From Carboxylicivirga marina (GTDB lineage: Bacteria > Bacteroidota > Bacteroidia > Bacteroidales > Marinilabiliaceae), in NCBI RefSeq assembly GCF_016612505.1, contig NZ_JAENRR010000031.1, positions 1 to 60,894 of the forward strand: DNA of 60,894 bases, read 5' to 3'. The translations under genes were made by a program, and so were the position numbers. This document shows positions 44,191 to 53,056 of the stretch, piece after piece. Position 1 is the first letter of the stretch, and each line of letters starts with the position of its first letter. Under the pieces are notes generated by a model, which did no database searches, was not told where the DNA came from, and worked only from the letters and a program-made list of their open reading frames with translations.

Positions 44191-44823
44191 ATGTGTTTTT
44201 CGGCAGAAGTAAGTTTTGGAGCAAGTGCAGTAATTACCACAGTTGGAGTTGCTGCCTTCAAAAAAAGTAATAATAAAGAGCAGCGTTTATTTGCGTTGAT
44301 TCCAATTCTTTTTGGGATTCAACAGTTTTTTGAAGGTTGTTTATGGCTGACTTTAGAGAGTGAAAGTTACCAATATCTGGTGTCGTTGTTTACATTCGGT
44401 TTTCTGATTTTTGCTCAATTGATATGGCCTGTTTGGGTGCCTTTATCAGTATTTGTAATGGAGAAACGCAAATTAAGAAAGCGTTTAATAGGGTTTTCTC
44501 TTGCAACAGGAATTGCATTATTTATTGTGTTGGCCTATCGGATGGTTTTCTATGAGGTCACCGCTCAAATTGAGAATCATCATATTTTTTATACGGTAGG
44601 TCATTTTAAAAGTACAAACTGGTGGAGTGGTATTCTATACTTGCTGCCTGCAGTTTTTCCGTTTGTTTTTTCAAGTAATAAGTTTGTTAATTACCTTGGA
44701 TTAATGATGCTACTTCTGTTTGTTGTTGCTAAGGTTTTCTATCTGAAATACATGATATCAACATGGTGTTTGTTTGCAGCCGTTTTAAGTCTTTACATCT
44801 ATTTTATTCTTAAGAAAGAGTAG
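44191..44823 (+). CDS. DUF6629 family membrane protein
   Basis: A 210-residue integral membrane protein with about seven hydrophobic helices. It starts MCFSAEVSFGASAVITTVGV and has LIPILFGIQQFFEGCLWLTL, the hallmark of DUF6629 proteins, whose function is unknown. The helices are full length. It seems to stand alone: a terminator lies before it and the next gene is on the other strand. Confidence 0.75.
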   Translation: MCFSAEVSFGASAVITTVGVAAFKKSNNKEQRLFALIPILFGIQQFFEGCLWLTLESESYQYLVSLFTFGFLIFAQLIWPVWVPLSVFVMEKRKLRKRLIGFSLATGIALFIVLAYRMVFYEVTAQIENHHIFYTVGHFKSTNWWSGILYLLPAVFPFVFSSNKFVNYLGLMMLLLFVVAKVFYLKYMISTWCLFAAVLSLYIYFILKKE

Positions 44824-44915
44824 AAGGTATAGATTCTGTATTTGCTACTTTGCTGAATGCTATTATTTGTGTAGCAGTAGTAAGATGGATTTGTTTTTGT
44901 GAGGCATATGGGAGC

Positions 44916-44949
44916 AAAAAAAGCTGGATAACCTTGCGGCGACCCAGCT
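44916..44949 (-). terminator. Rho-independent terminator of asnB
   Basis: Stem AGCTGG/CCAGCT (44922-44927 with 44944-44949) with a structured GC-rich loop. On the minus strand it is followed by seven T. Confidence 0.8.
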
Positions 44950-44984
44950 CTTTCACTTTTGTTTTTATGGCTAATGTTTACTTA

Positions 44985-46571
44985 TTATTCTCCACTCTTA
45001 CCATAGTTTGGTAAAACACGTGCACTTGGGTCGTTCACATTACAGTTCTCCCATTCTTTGTTAGGCATCCAAAAATCTTTAACAGATTGGCTTCTGCCTG
45101 GGAAATGTTCTTCAAAAATCTCGCGATACATCAATGATTCTTTTGAAATTGGTGTTGCATGCGTGTATTTTGCTTTTTTAGCTTCAAAAACTTCATCGCT
45201 ATACATTTCTTCAGCATAAGCTTTTAAGTAATCTACAACACTGTGCCCCACTGCATCTGAGAAGGCTGCTTTCTCGCGGTATAAAATATCTTTTGGCAGA
45301 TAATCACCTTCAAAAGCTTTTCGAAGAAGGTATTTGCCAATGCCGGTAAAGTTCATTTTGCGCTCTGGCTGTATACTCATTACATACTCAACAAAGTCGA
45401 GGTCACCAAAAGGCACACGAGCTTCCAATCCATTGCATGATATGCTTCTGTCAGCACGTAATACATCGTACATGAAAATCTCGTTAAGGCGCTTTTCTGC
45501 TTCCTGCTGGAAGGCTTCAGGGCTTGGTGCGAAATCGGTGTATTTGTAACCGAATATCTCATCGCTAATTTCGCCCGTCATCAATACTTTAATGTCAGTG
45601 TTCTCCGTAACGTATTTACAAACCATGTACATACCCATGGATGCACGAATGGTGGTGATATCATACGATTCGATACAATAAATCAGGTGGCTTAATGAGT
45701 CAAATATATCCTGACGTTTAAACAGTACTTCGGTATGGTCAGCACCCAGGTAATCAGCTACCACACGTGCGTATTTTGTATCAATCGGGTCGTCTTCAAT
45801 ACCAACCGCAAAGGTGCGAATTGGTTTGTCTAGCATACGTGCCCCAACGGCACATACTAAGCTTGAGTCCAAACCGCCACTTAATAAGAAACCTACGGGC
45901 ACATCGGCATGTAAGCGTTTCTCAATACCTTTTGTCAGGTAATGGTTGATGTTCATGAAAATCTCATCCTGCTCATGATCAACGTATTTGTCAACCTTAG
46001 AAATGTCGCGGTACTGTTTGATGGATTCACCATCATAATAATGTCCCGGAGGAAACGGCTTTACGTCATCGCACATTTCATGCAGTGACTTCATTTCGCT
46101 GGCAAACATTATTTTACCTTGTTTGTCATGTCCATAAAACAATGGACGAATACCAATTGGATCACGCGCGGCAAAATACTTCTTGGCAACTGAGTCGTAG
46201 ATGACAAATACAAATTCAGCATCTAAGGCTTTAGCTGTTTCTTCGATGCCTTTTTCAAGAAACAAAGGAATGATAACTTCACAATCACTACTTGACTTAA
46301 ACTCAAATGATGATTCATACTCAGTTCTAAGCGCATTGTAATTGTATACTTCTCCATTACATACCAAATTAATGTGCTTATATACTAGAGGCTGATTACC
46401 ATTGGCCGAAACATCCATAATGCTTAATCGATGAAATCCCATCCAGCCGTTATCATCAAAATCTCTGGTAATTGAGTTGTCCGGTCCTCGGTATTGGATC
46501 TTTTTAAACTCTCTGGCAAACTTTAGTTTGTCCATTTTGTCGCTTCCTGTATAAACTGCAAATCCACACAT
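44985..46571 (-). CDS. asnB: Asparagine synthase B (glutamine-hydrolysing)
   Basis: A 528-residue enzyme. The class II glutaminase domain starts with catalytic Cys2 (MCGFAVY) and has RGPDNS, GFHRLSIMD and CNGEVYNY. The synthetase domain has the PP-loop SGGLDSSLVCAVG and the later GEISDEIFGYKY segment. It makes asparagine from aspartate, ATP and glutamine. The length is close to E. coli AsnB (554). A full consensus promoter lies 52-81 bp upstream and a terminator downstream, so it is probably monocistronic. Confidence 0.93.
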   Translation of the reverse strand: MCGFAVYTGSDKMDKLKFAREFKKIQYRGPDNSITRDFDDNGWMGFHRLSIMDVSANGNQPLVYKHINLVCNGEVYNYNALRTEYESSFEFKSSSDCEVIIPLFLEKGIEETAKALDAEFVFVIYDSVAKKYFAARDPIGIRPLFYGHDKQGKIMFASEMKSLHEMCDDVKPFPPGHYYDGESIKQYRDISKVDKYVDHEQDEIFMNINHYLTKGIEKRLHADVPVGFLLSGGLDSSLVCAVGARMLDKPIRTFAVGIEDDPIDTKYARVVADYLGADHTEVLFKRQDIFDSLSHLIYCIESYDITTIRASMGMYMVCKYVTENTDIKVLMTGEISDEIFGYKYTDFAPSPEAFQQEAEKRLNEIFMYDVLRADRSISCNGLEARVPFGDLDFVEYVMSIQPERKMNFTGIGKYLLRKAFEGDYLPKDILYREKAAFSDAVGHSVVDYLKAYAEEMYSDEVFEAKKAKYTHATPISKESLMYREIFEEHFPGRSQSVKDFWMPNKEWENCNVNDPSARVLPNYGKSGE

Positions 46572-46622
46572 GACAATCTTATTTTTAATTAGTAATGGAG
46601 TAATTTGTTTTAAATCTTAGTT

Positions 46623-46652
46623 CAAAAGTAACGAATCATTATTTAAAAACAA
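46623..46652 (-). promoter_or_regulatory. Promoter of asnB
   Basis: On the minus strand TTG (46652-46650), 19 bp, TACTTTTG (46630-46623), matching the Bacteroidota consensus. Confidence 0.65.
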
Positions 46653-47174
46653 TAAAAACTTACAAAAAATAATAAAAAAGACCAATAAAATGTCAAATAG
46701 TAATATTTGTATTGAAGGGGCGATATCTTAAAATACGAATAAAACAATCGTAATTGAGCCCTGAATAGTGGGTGTAATCAGTAGAATATGAATATGACAC
46801 TATTTTTTAGTCATTGTGATGGGGTGATGGATGAAATGTTAATATGTAAGTAAATGCTAATAAAAAGATACGAATTGATTATTGAGTGCTCTCTATTTGT
46901 TATATTCGCAATATGTGTGGTGTTGAAATACGTTTCTTATCGTGTTGCTAAATGAATCTTGATATTATGTGGAGCTCTGTTGTTAAGGCTATAAGCTGTA
47001 CAAGGGTAAATGTGAATTATGGGATTTTATTCGTATTAATATGTTGCGCACTAGACTAATGGGTCTAGTGATTTTGAATTGAGTTTAGTCTTGTTTTAAT
47101 TATCATGTTGTATATAAGGGAGTGAAGTTGTGATATGTTAGGATTAATTGCTATTTTTCGAATCCATAAACTAA
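46653..47174. other. Intergenic region with an 8-bp palindrome
   Basis: No gene is seen. A perfect inverted repeat CACTAGAC-TAATGG-GTCTAGTG (47049-47056 with 47063-47070) lies about 105 bp before the endonuclease-family gene. GAGTTTAGTCT at 47081-47091 is identical to a segment of the 34953-34963 inverted repeat copy. TATTTTTC (about 47153) is a near -7 box for the downstream gene. Confidence 0.4.
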
Positions 47175-48227
47175 ATGAATATGTTAATTATTAAGAGGGC
47201 GTTCTTTATCGTTGGTATAGCTTTATGTATTGCTTCATGTTCAATATCAGAACGAACCATTAGCAATAGTAACGAGCCTGTGGTTGTGGGGTTTTATAAT
47301 CTGGAGAATCTTTTCGACACAATCAATTCACCTGGTGTTAGAGATGGAGAGTTTACGCCAGAAGGTCAAAAAATGTGGAATTCTGTTCGCTATGCTGATA
47401 AGCTTGATAAAATGGCAGCTATAATTCGACACTTAGGAGATACCATTGGAGTGAATGGTCCTGCAATTCTTGGCCTGTGTGAGGTTGAAAACCGTTCAGT
47501 CATCGAAGATTTAGTAGCCCACAATTCTATTAAGGAACTTGGCTATGAAATTATCCATAGGGATTCGCCTGACAGACGTGGAATAGACGTGGCATTATTA
47601 TATCAACCAAGTGTTTTTGAAGTAAAAAATGTAAAGGCACATCCTTTATATATATATGATCAGAATGATGGGGACCGAATTTATACGCGAGATCAATTAC
47701 TGGTATCTGGCTTAGTAAAGGGTGAAATGTTACATGTCGTAGTCAATCACTGGCCATCGCGATATGGAGGAGAGGAGCGCAGTCGTCCGTCAAGAAAAGC
47801 TGCTGCTCAGTTAAGTCGTTCAATAGTTGATTCTTTACAAAGTATTAATGAACATGCTAACATTATACTTATGGGCGATTTGAATGATGATCCGCATAAT
47901 GTGAGTGTAAAAGAAGAGTTGAGAGCGGTTGTTAAAAAGGATCTGCAAAACGATGATTTGTATAATCCTTTTGCCGAAAAGCATCAGGAGGGTGAAGGAA
48001 CGCTTTGCTATCGTGGAACCTGGAATATGTTTGATCAGATTGTGATGTCGCAAAGTTTGTTATCAGGCTCCGCTTCATTGAAATATAAAAATAGCTACGT
48101 GTACAGTATAGAGCCATTAAAAGTTCAGGAAGGAAAGTATAAAGACTATCCTTTCAGAACTTATGTAGGGAACAGATATGATGGCGGTTATAGCGATCAT
48201 TACCCTGTTGTTATTGTAATCGAATAA
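47175..48227 (+). CDS. Endonuclease/exonuclease/phosphatase family lipoprotein
   Basis: A 350-residue lipoprotein (lipobox IASC, Cys22) with the complete EEP fold motifs: FYNLENLFDT, LCEVENRS with the metal-binding Glu, RRGIDVALLY, VVNHWPSRYGG with catalytic His, GDLNDDP and a final SDHYPVV His. Such exported Bacteroidota proteins may cleave DNA, RNA or phosphodiesters outside the cytoplasm; the substrate is unknown. It stands alone and ends at a hairpin with a T-rich tail. Confidence 0.88.
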   Translation: MNMLIIKRAFFIVGIALCIASCSISERTISNSNEPVVVGFYNLENLFDTINSPGVRDGEFTPEGQKMWNSVRYADKLDKMAAIIRHLGDTIGVNGPAILGLCEVENRSVIEDLVAHNSIKELGYEIIHRDSPDRRGIDVALLYQPSVFEVKNVKAHPLYIYDQNDGDRIYTRDQLLVSGLVKGEMLHVVVNHWPSRYGGEERSRPSRKAAAQLSRSIVDSLQSINEHANIILMGDLNDDPHNVSVKEELRAVVKKDLQNDDLYNPFAEKHQEGEGTLCYRGTWNMFDQIVMSQSLLSGSASLKYKNSYVYSIEPLKVQEGKYKDYPFRTYVGNRYDGGYSDHYPVVIVIE

Positions 48228-48257
48228 AATATTAGTTTATACCTTTAGTTATGAATG

Positions 48258-48297
48258 ATGGTCGGATAGCAAATGTGTTGTCCGGCCATTTCTCTTT
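48258..48297 (+). terminator. Terminator after the endonuclease-family gene
   Basis: Stem ATGGTCGGA/TCCGGCCAT (48258-48266 with 48281-48289, one G-T pair), 14-nt loop, then TTCTCTTT. Confidence 0.65.
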
Positions 48298-48309
48298 AGT
48301 GACCTCAAT

Positions 48310-48885
48310 TTAGATGTAAAGCTTGTGCTCTTTGATGTATTCAAATACCCTTTCAGGAACAAGGTAAGGAGTTGATTTTCCTTCTTTAATCCATTGTCTG
48401 ATATCAGATGACGCTATCTCAACCAGAGGTGCATTGCTTAGCTTACAATTGTTGGGTAATTGTTTGGCGTCAAGATGATAACCTGGTCGTGGGTAAATCA
48501 AAATGTTGTAATTGCTAATGATCTCCTCGGCCGACTTCCACTTGTTAAAGCGAATAATGTTGTCAGCCCCCATGATTATGCTGAATTTTTTTTCAGGATA
48601 ACGTTTGGTTAGGGCATTAAGAGTATCAATGGTATACGAAGGAATTGGTAAGCTTAGTTCAATGTCTTCAGCTCGATAAGTTTTTTGCTCTTCGGTTGCC
48701 AGTCTAACCATTTCAATACGCTGTTCAGAATCAAGCAGGTCATCTGCTTTTTTAAACGGATTAAGTGGACTAACCACAAACCAGATTTCACTGAGACCTT
48801 CGAACTCGTGCATGTAATTGGCTAAAGCCAAATGCCCAATATGAATGGGATTAAAAGAGCCAAAGAATAAACCGACTGATTGCAC
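48310..48885 (-). CDS. nadD: Nicotinate-nucleotide adenylyltransferase
   Basis: A 191-residue nucleotidyltransferase with the (T/H)xGH motif in GSFNPIHIGHLALA (9-22), GADNIIRFNKWKSAEEI and the ISSTxIR-like ASSDIRQWI near the end. It makes deamido-NAD from NaMN and ATP. It is the third gene of yicC-gmk-nadD on the minus strand, 4 bp after gmk, so probably translationally coupled. Confidence 0.95.
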   Translation of the reverse strand: MQSVGLFFGSFNPIHIGHLALANYMHEFEGLSEIWFVVSPLNPFKKADDLLDSEQRIEMVRLATEEQKTYRAEDIELSLPIPSYTIDTLNALTKRYPEKKFSIIMGADNIIRFNKWKSAEEIISNYNILIYPRPGYHLDAKQLPNNCKLSNAPLVEIASSDIRQWIKEGKSTPYLVPERVFEYIKEHKLYI

Positions 48886-48889
48886 TTAA

Positions 48890-49462
48890 TTATTTATTTA
48901 AGAATTGTGACAGCGCTTTTTCTGTTTCTGCTAGAGCTTGTTCGAGGTTGTCATTGATTATTACTTTGTCAAACTCTGGGGCAAAAGCCAATTCTTTCTC
49001 AGCCTTGGCAATGCGTATGGCGATTTTTTCGGCAGAGTCGGTTCCCCGATTTTCAAGTCGTGTTTTGAGTTCTTCAATCGAAGGAGGTTGTACAAATACA
49101 CTTATGGCTTTGTTGCCGTACATCTTTTTTATATTGACACCACCCACAACGTCAACATCAAATACAATATTACTTCCTTTGGAACAAATGCGCTCTACTT
49201 CGCTTTTGAGTGTTCCATAAAACGTGTTTTCATACACTTCTTCCCACTCTAAAAAGGCATCTTCTTTAATTTTAGCTCTAAACTCATCGGGTGTTAAAAA
49301 GTGATATTCCACCCCATCCTTTTCGTTGCCTCGTGGTTGGCGGCTAGTGGCTGATATTGAAAATTCTATGTTGAAACCTTTATTTAATAAAGCTTGAACA
49401 ATAGTGCTTTTTCCTGCACCCGAAGGTGCCGAAAAGATGATGAGTTTACCTTCTCTCTTCAT
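48890..49462 (-). CDS. gmk: Guanylate kinase
   Basis: A 190-residue kinase: P-loop FSAPSGAGKST, GMP-binding SRQPRGNEKDGVEYHF, and DVVGGVNIKK (where most have DVDxxGAxxVK). It phosphorylates GMP to GDP. The frame is open upstream to a TTG at 49498, but the ATG at 49462 (MKREGKLIIF) gives the normal family start. It lies between yicC (66-bp gap) and nadD (4-bp gap). Confidence 0.95.
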   Translation of the reverse strand: MKREGKLIIFSAPSGAGKSTIVQALLNKGFNIEFSISATSRQPRGNEKDGVEYHFLTPDEFRAKIKEDAFLEWEEVYENTFYGTLKSEVERICSKGSNIVFDVDVVGGVNIKKMYGNKAISVFVQPPSIEELKTRLENRGTDSAEKIAIRIAKAEKELAFAPEFDKVIINDNLEQALAETEKALSQFLNK

Positions 49463-49527
49463 TTTTCTCACTGTGGTATGGTAACAGAAATCTTTCAATT
49501 GATCAAAATTGACTAGTGCTTTATGTT

Positions 49528-50403
49528 TTAGAGTACGTTAAGGATTTGTTCCTTAATTTTCTCTAATTCATCTTTCATACGAATAACAACTTTTTGGAGA
49601 TCAGCATCATTGGCTTTAGAACCAAGGGTGTTAATCTCTCTTCCAATCTCCTGGCAGATAAAACCCAATTTCTTTCCAACCGCATCTTTGTTTTCGATAG
49701 TTTCCATAAAGTAGTCAAGGTGATTTTTTAATCGTACTTTTTCTTCGGTCACATCGAGTTTTTCAAGGTAAAAGATGATCTCCTGTTCAAAGCGGTTTTC
49801 GTCTATCTTGTTGCTTTGGCCTAGTTCCTCCAGGTTTTCACGTATGCGTGTCTTTATTTTTTCAATACGTTGTGTTTCGTAGTTAGGAACTTCTTTTAAT
49901 AATTCACCAATTAGTGTTATTCGTTCCTTAATATCTTTTTCTAAAGCCAGCCCTTCACGCTTTCTGAAGTCGATAATGTCATTGATGGCCGATTTTAGAG
50001 TTTCCATAATCGCTTTCCACTCTTCTTCGTCCAACTCTGCTAATTCTATTTTAACAGTATCAGGTAACGGCATTATAACTTTTAAATAGTCTGTAGAGCC
50101 TTCTAAGCCTAAATCTTCGGCAATTGATTTTAATTGCTCATGGTACCTGCCAATTACTTGCTGATTTATTTTGGTAATCTTATCTGATGTGGCAGCCTCA
50201 ACATAAAAGCTCAGGTCGATTTTTCCACGCGATAATTGTTTGCCAAGTAAGCCTCTTACTTCAATTTCTTTTTCCCGGTACAAGTTTGGTAGACGAGTAT
50301 TTAGGTCTAGCTGCTTGCTGTTTAGTGATTTGATTTCAATGCTTATCTTTTTGTTAGGAAGTTCGCAAACGGCCTTCCCATAACCGGTCATCGATTGAAT
50401 CAT
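49528..50403 (-). CDS. YicC/YloC family endoribonuclease
   Basis: A 291-residue protein with the family start MIQSMTGYGKA, central LNSKQLDLNTRLP and the conserved C-terminal GKKLGFICQEIGREINTLGSKANDA. E. coli YicC is reported as an endoribonuclease; in this phylum the role is untested. It is first in an operon with gmk and nadD. A -7 box (TACCTTTG, 50437-50430) lies 26 bp upstream. Confidence 0.92.
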   Translation of the reverse strand: MIQSMTGYGKAVCELPNKKISIEIKSLNSKQLDLNTRLPNLYREKEIEVRGLLGKQLSRGKIDLSFYVEAATSDKITKINQQVIGRYHEQLKSIAEDLGLEGSTDYLKVIMPLPDTVKIELAELDEEEWKAIMETLKSAINDIIDFRKREGLALEKDIKERITLIGELLKEVPNYETQRIEKIKTRIRENLEELGQSNKIDENRFEQEIIFYLEKLDVTEEKVRLKNHLDYFMETIENKDAVGKKLGFICQEIGREINTLGSKANDADLQKVVIRMKDELEKIKEQILNVL

Positions 50404-50429
50404 AAGTTTCTGTTGTTACAAGTAAAGCG

Positions 50430-50437
50430 CAAAGGTA
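50430..50437 (-). promoter_or_regulatory. -7 promoter element of the yicC-gmk-nadD operon
   Basis: The minus strand reads TACCTTTG, matching TAnnTTTG, 26 bp before the yicC ATG. The -33 box is not clear. Confidence 0.5.
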
Positions 50438-50645
50438 ATCTTTTTCTACTACATGACTAAGGAAAACAAAGCCATAGAATGTATAAAAAGTCTGTCTAAA
50501 TAAAATTTGTAAATATTAAACAATCAATAGGTTTTATTTAGAATGCATAATAATGACTAAAGAATAAACAAAAAGATTAAACAAAAATATGCCTCTCAGG
50601 TTTACCTTATAAATCACCATTTAAAAACCATTAAATATTAAGGAC

Positions 50646-52022
50646 ATGAAACGAGTAATTGACAATTTCGGAAAAAACCTTTGGGTATTGATACTTTTAT
50701 TAAGTATGGCATTTGTAAATGTATCATGTGATGATGACGACGATGATGAAGCGGGTAACGAAGAGCCAATGCCCGTGGAGACGATGACTATTACAGATAT
50801 TGCTGCTGGCAATACGGACTTTAGCATCCTGGTGGCGGCTTTACAAAAAGTTGGCTTGGACGATGATTTGGCTTCAGAAAGCGGAGAGTTCACAGTCTTT
50901 GCGCCAACTAATGCCGCTTTTGCTGATTTGCTGGAGGAGCTTGGCGCAAGTGGATTGGATGATATCTCAAACGATGTTTTGACAAGTGTACTGTTGTATC
51001 ATGTTGTTTCGGGCTCGAAAATGGCATCCATGATTGAAACTGGCTATTATAATTCGTTAAGTGCCGGACCAATGGATGGCTATGGACTATCATTCTATGT
51101 TGATATGGCTACTGGTACTATCAATGGAAGAGCAATGATAACAGCTACTGATATTAAAGCTGATAATGGAGTCATCCACGTGATAGACAAGGTTATTTTG
51201 CCAATGAGTATTACTGATCACGCCATTGCCAACCCTGCATTTTCATCACTTGTTGCAGGTGTAGTGAAAGCTGAATTGGCAGGTGCTCTGGATGACGATG
51301 CTGCTACATTTACCGTGTTCGCTCCAACCAACGATGCTTTTGATATGTTTTTTACAGACATGGGTATTACATTGGATGATTTATCTAAAGAAACACTCTC
51401 ATCTGTGATCCTTTATCATGCCATTGGTGCTTTTGTTCCTGCTTCAATGGTGGAGGCTGGGTATTTCCCCACATTAAGTACAGCTTTTGAAAGAAACATC
51501 AGTGTTAAAGTAGATACGGATGGTGGTGTAATGTTAAATGCAGATAGTGAGGTGGTGGCCACCGACGTTGTTGCAACCAATGGTATTATACATGCGATAA
51601 ATAAAGTCATTATGCCTCCGGGTATAGTTGATATAGCCATGGATAATTCAAATTTCTCAATATTAGTACAGGCGGTAGTTAAAGCTGAATTGGTAGATGC
51701 CCTTTCGGGAGATGATCCTTTAACTGTTTTTGCCCCGACTAATGCAGCTTTTGAAGAGTTATTTGCTGCCATTAATGTTACTGGAATTGATGACCTGACG
51801 AAAGAAGACCTAACGCCTATACTTTTAGCTCATGTGGTTAGTGGTAATGTGGCTTCAACCGATTTAAGCAACGGCAATGTTCCAACACTTAATGATCAAA
51901 AAATGATTGCTATCAATGTTGATAGTGGTGTCTCAATTGATGGAACCATTAATGTGGTAGCAGCCGATATTCAAGGTAAAAATGGAATAGTTCACGTTAT
52001 TGATAAGGTGATTGTTCCTTAA
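50646..52022 (+). CDS. Lipoprotein with three fasciclin (FAS1) domains
   Basis: A 458-residue lipoprotein with signal and Cys27 (VNVSCDDDDDDEAGNEE). The acidic run after the Cys is like the Bacteroidota lipoprotein export signal to the cell surface. Three FAS1 domains follow (about 45-180, 185-320 and 325-458), each with an FTVFAPTNxAF H1 motif and a YH/AHVVSG H2 region (LLYHVVSGS, ILYHAIGAF, LLAHVVSGN), ending VHVIDKVIVP. FAS1 domains mediate adhesion or matrix interactions. A strong terminator follows. Confidence 0.93.
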   Translation: MKRVIDNFGKNLWVLILLLSMAFVNVSCDDDDDDEAGNEEPMPVETMTITDIAAGNTDFSILVAALQKVGLDDDLASESGEFTVFAPTNAAFADLLEELGASGLDDISNDVLTSVLLYHVVSGSKMASMIETGYYNSLSAGPMDGYGLSFYVDMATGTINGRAMITATDIKADNGVIHVIDKVILPMSITDHAIANPAFSSLVAGVVKAELAGALDDDAATFTVFAPTNDAFDMFFTDMGITLDDLSKETLSSVILYHAIGAFVPASMVEAGYFPTLSTAFERNISVKVDTDGGVMLNADSEVVATDVVATNGIIHAINKVIMPPGIVDIAMDNSNFSILVQAVVKAELVDALSGDDPLTVFAPTNAAFEELFAAINVTGIDDLTKEDLTPILLAHVVSGNVASTDLSNGNVPTLNDQKMIAINVDSGVSIDGTINVVAADIQGKNGIVHVIDKVIVP

Positions 52023-52045
52023 TAGTCGGTTCAGACGTTGAGCTT

Positions 52046-52072
52046 AATGGGGGTGATTGTGCCCCCATTTTT
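52046..52072 (+). terminator. Rho-independent terminator of the FAS1 gene
   Basis: Stem AATGGGGG/CCCCCATT (52046-52053 with 52062-52069) and a T tract. Confidence 0.9.
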
Positions 52073-52164
52073 GTTTTTAATAAATACAGGATTGATGAAC
52101 ATTAATTGCATTTAATGCGTTAAAGATTCAAACATTAAGAAGAAGATATTTTACAACCTGATAT

Positions 52165-53049
52165 ATGGCATTTTACTCAATAAAAGATTTAGAAAAGATT
52201 TCGGGCATTAAAGCTCACACAATAAGGATTTGGGAACGCCGATATAATCTTATTGAACCAGAGCGTACTGCTACTAATATTCGTTACTACAACGATGATG
52301 ATCTGAAGCGAATATTGAATGTATCTATTTTAAATCAAAATGGTTATAAAATATCGAAAATTGCACAGATGAATGAAGCTCAATTGCGTGAGCGTGTCAT
52401 AGATTTGTGTTTGGATACCCGAAATACCGATGTGCAGATTGAAAGCTTATTGGTGTCCATGCTTGAGATGGACGAAGGTAAATTTACCAATGTACTAACC
52501 AATTCCATTATTAAACTAGGGTTTGAATCTACGGTAGAAACAATTCTATTTCCTTTTCTTGATCGTATTGGAATTCTTTGGCAAGCAGGAACAATTAATC
52601 CAGCACAGGAGCATTTTATTTCTAACTTAATTCGTCAGAAATTGATTGTGGCCATTGATAACGAAATGCAAAACTTTATACCTAAAGGCGATAAAAATAT
52701 TGTGTTTTTCTTGCCGGAGAATGAGTTACACGAAATTGGCTTGCTATTTTATAGTCTTATAGCTCGAAAAGAAGGATATAATGTGGTTTACTTGGGAGCA
52801 TCTGTTCCAACTGAGGATTTAAAAGTTGTGGTAGATGTACGAAAAGCTGATGCTTTATTTACCTCATTTGTTGCTGCTCGTAAACAGGAGGAGTTAGAAC
52901 TGCTGATGAGTGAAATAGCTGGCTCTATTCCTGACATACCTGTTTATATTATGGGTTTGCAAATTAAAGAGATGCAACCCAAAATACCTTCGCGTTGTCA
53001 AATTATTACCTCGTCTAAAGATTTCAAAAACCTGTTAAATCAGTTGTAG
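52165..53049 (+). CDS. MerR-family regulator with B12-binding domain (CarH-like)
   Basis: A 294-residue regulator: MerR helix-turn-helix (4-70; YSIKDLEKISGIKAHTIRIWERRY), a helical B12-cap domain (about 85-165) and a Rossmann B12-binding domain (about 175-294). It keeps the Wx9EH motif of CarH (Trp139, Glu149, His150) and ExHxxG (Glu187-His189-Gly192), whose His is the lower cobalt ligand. The residue after Trp139 is Gln140, where CarH has the His that forms the bis-His light product. It probably senses adenosylcobalamin, perhaps light. Its target is unknown; neighbours are FAS1 upstream and a convergent MATE gene, 7 bp away. No carotenoid or photolyase gene is in the window. Confidence 0.88.
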   Translation: MAFYSIKDLEKISGIKAHTIRIWERRYNLIEPERTATNIRYYNDDDLKRILNVSILNQNGYKISKIAQMNEAQLRERVIDLCLDTRNTDVQIESLLVSMLEMDEGKFTNVLTNSIIKLGFESTVETILFPFLDRIGILWQAGTINPAQEHFISNLIRQKLIVAIDNEMQNFIPKGDKNIVFFLPENELHEIGLLFYSLIARKEGYNVVYLGASVPTEDLKVVVDVRKADALFTSFVAARKQEELELLMSEIAGSIPDIPVYIMGLQIKEMQPKIPSRCQIITSSKDFKNLLNQL

Positions 53050-53056
53050 GAACAAT

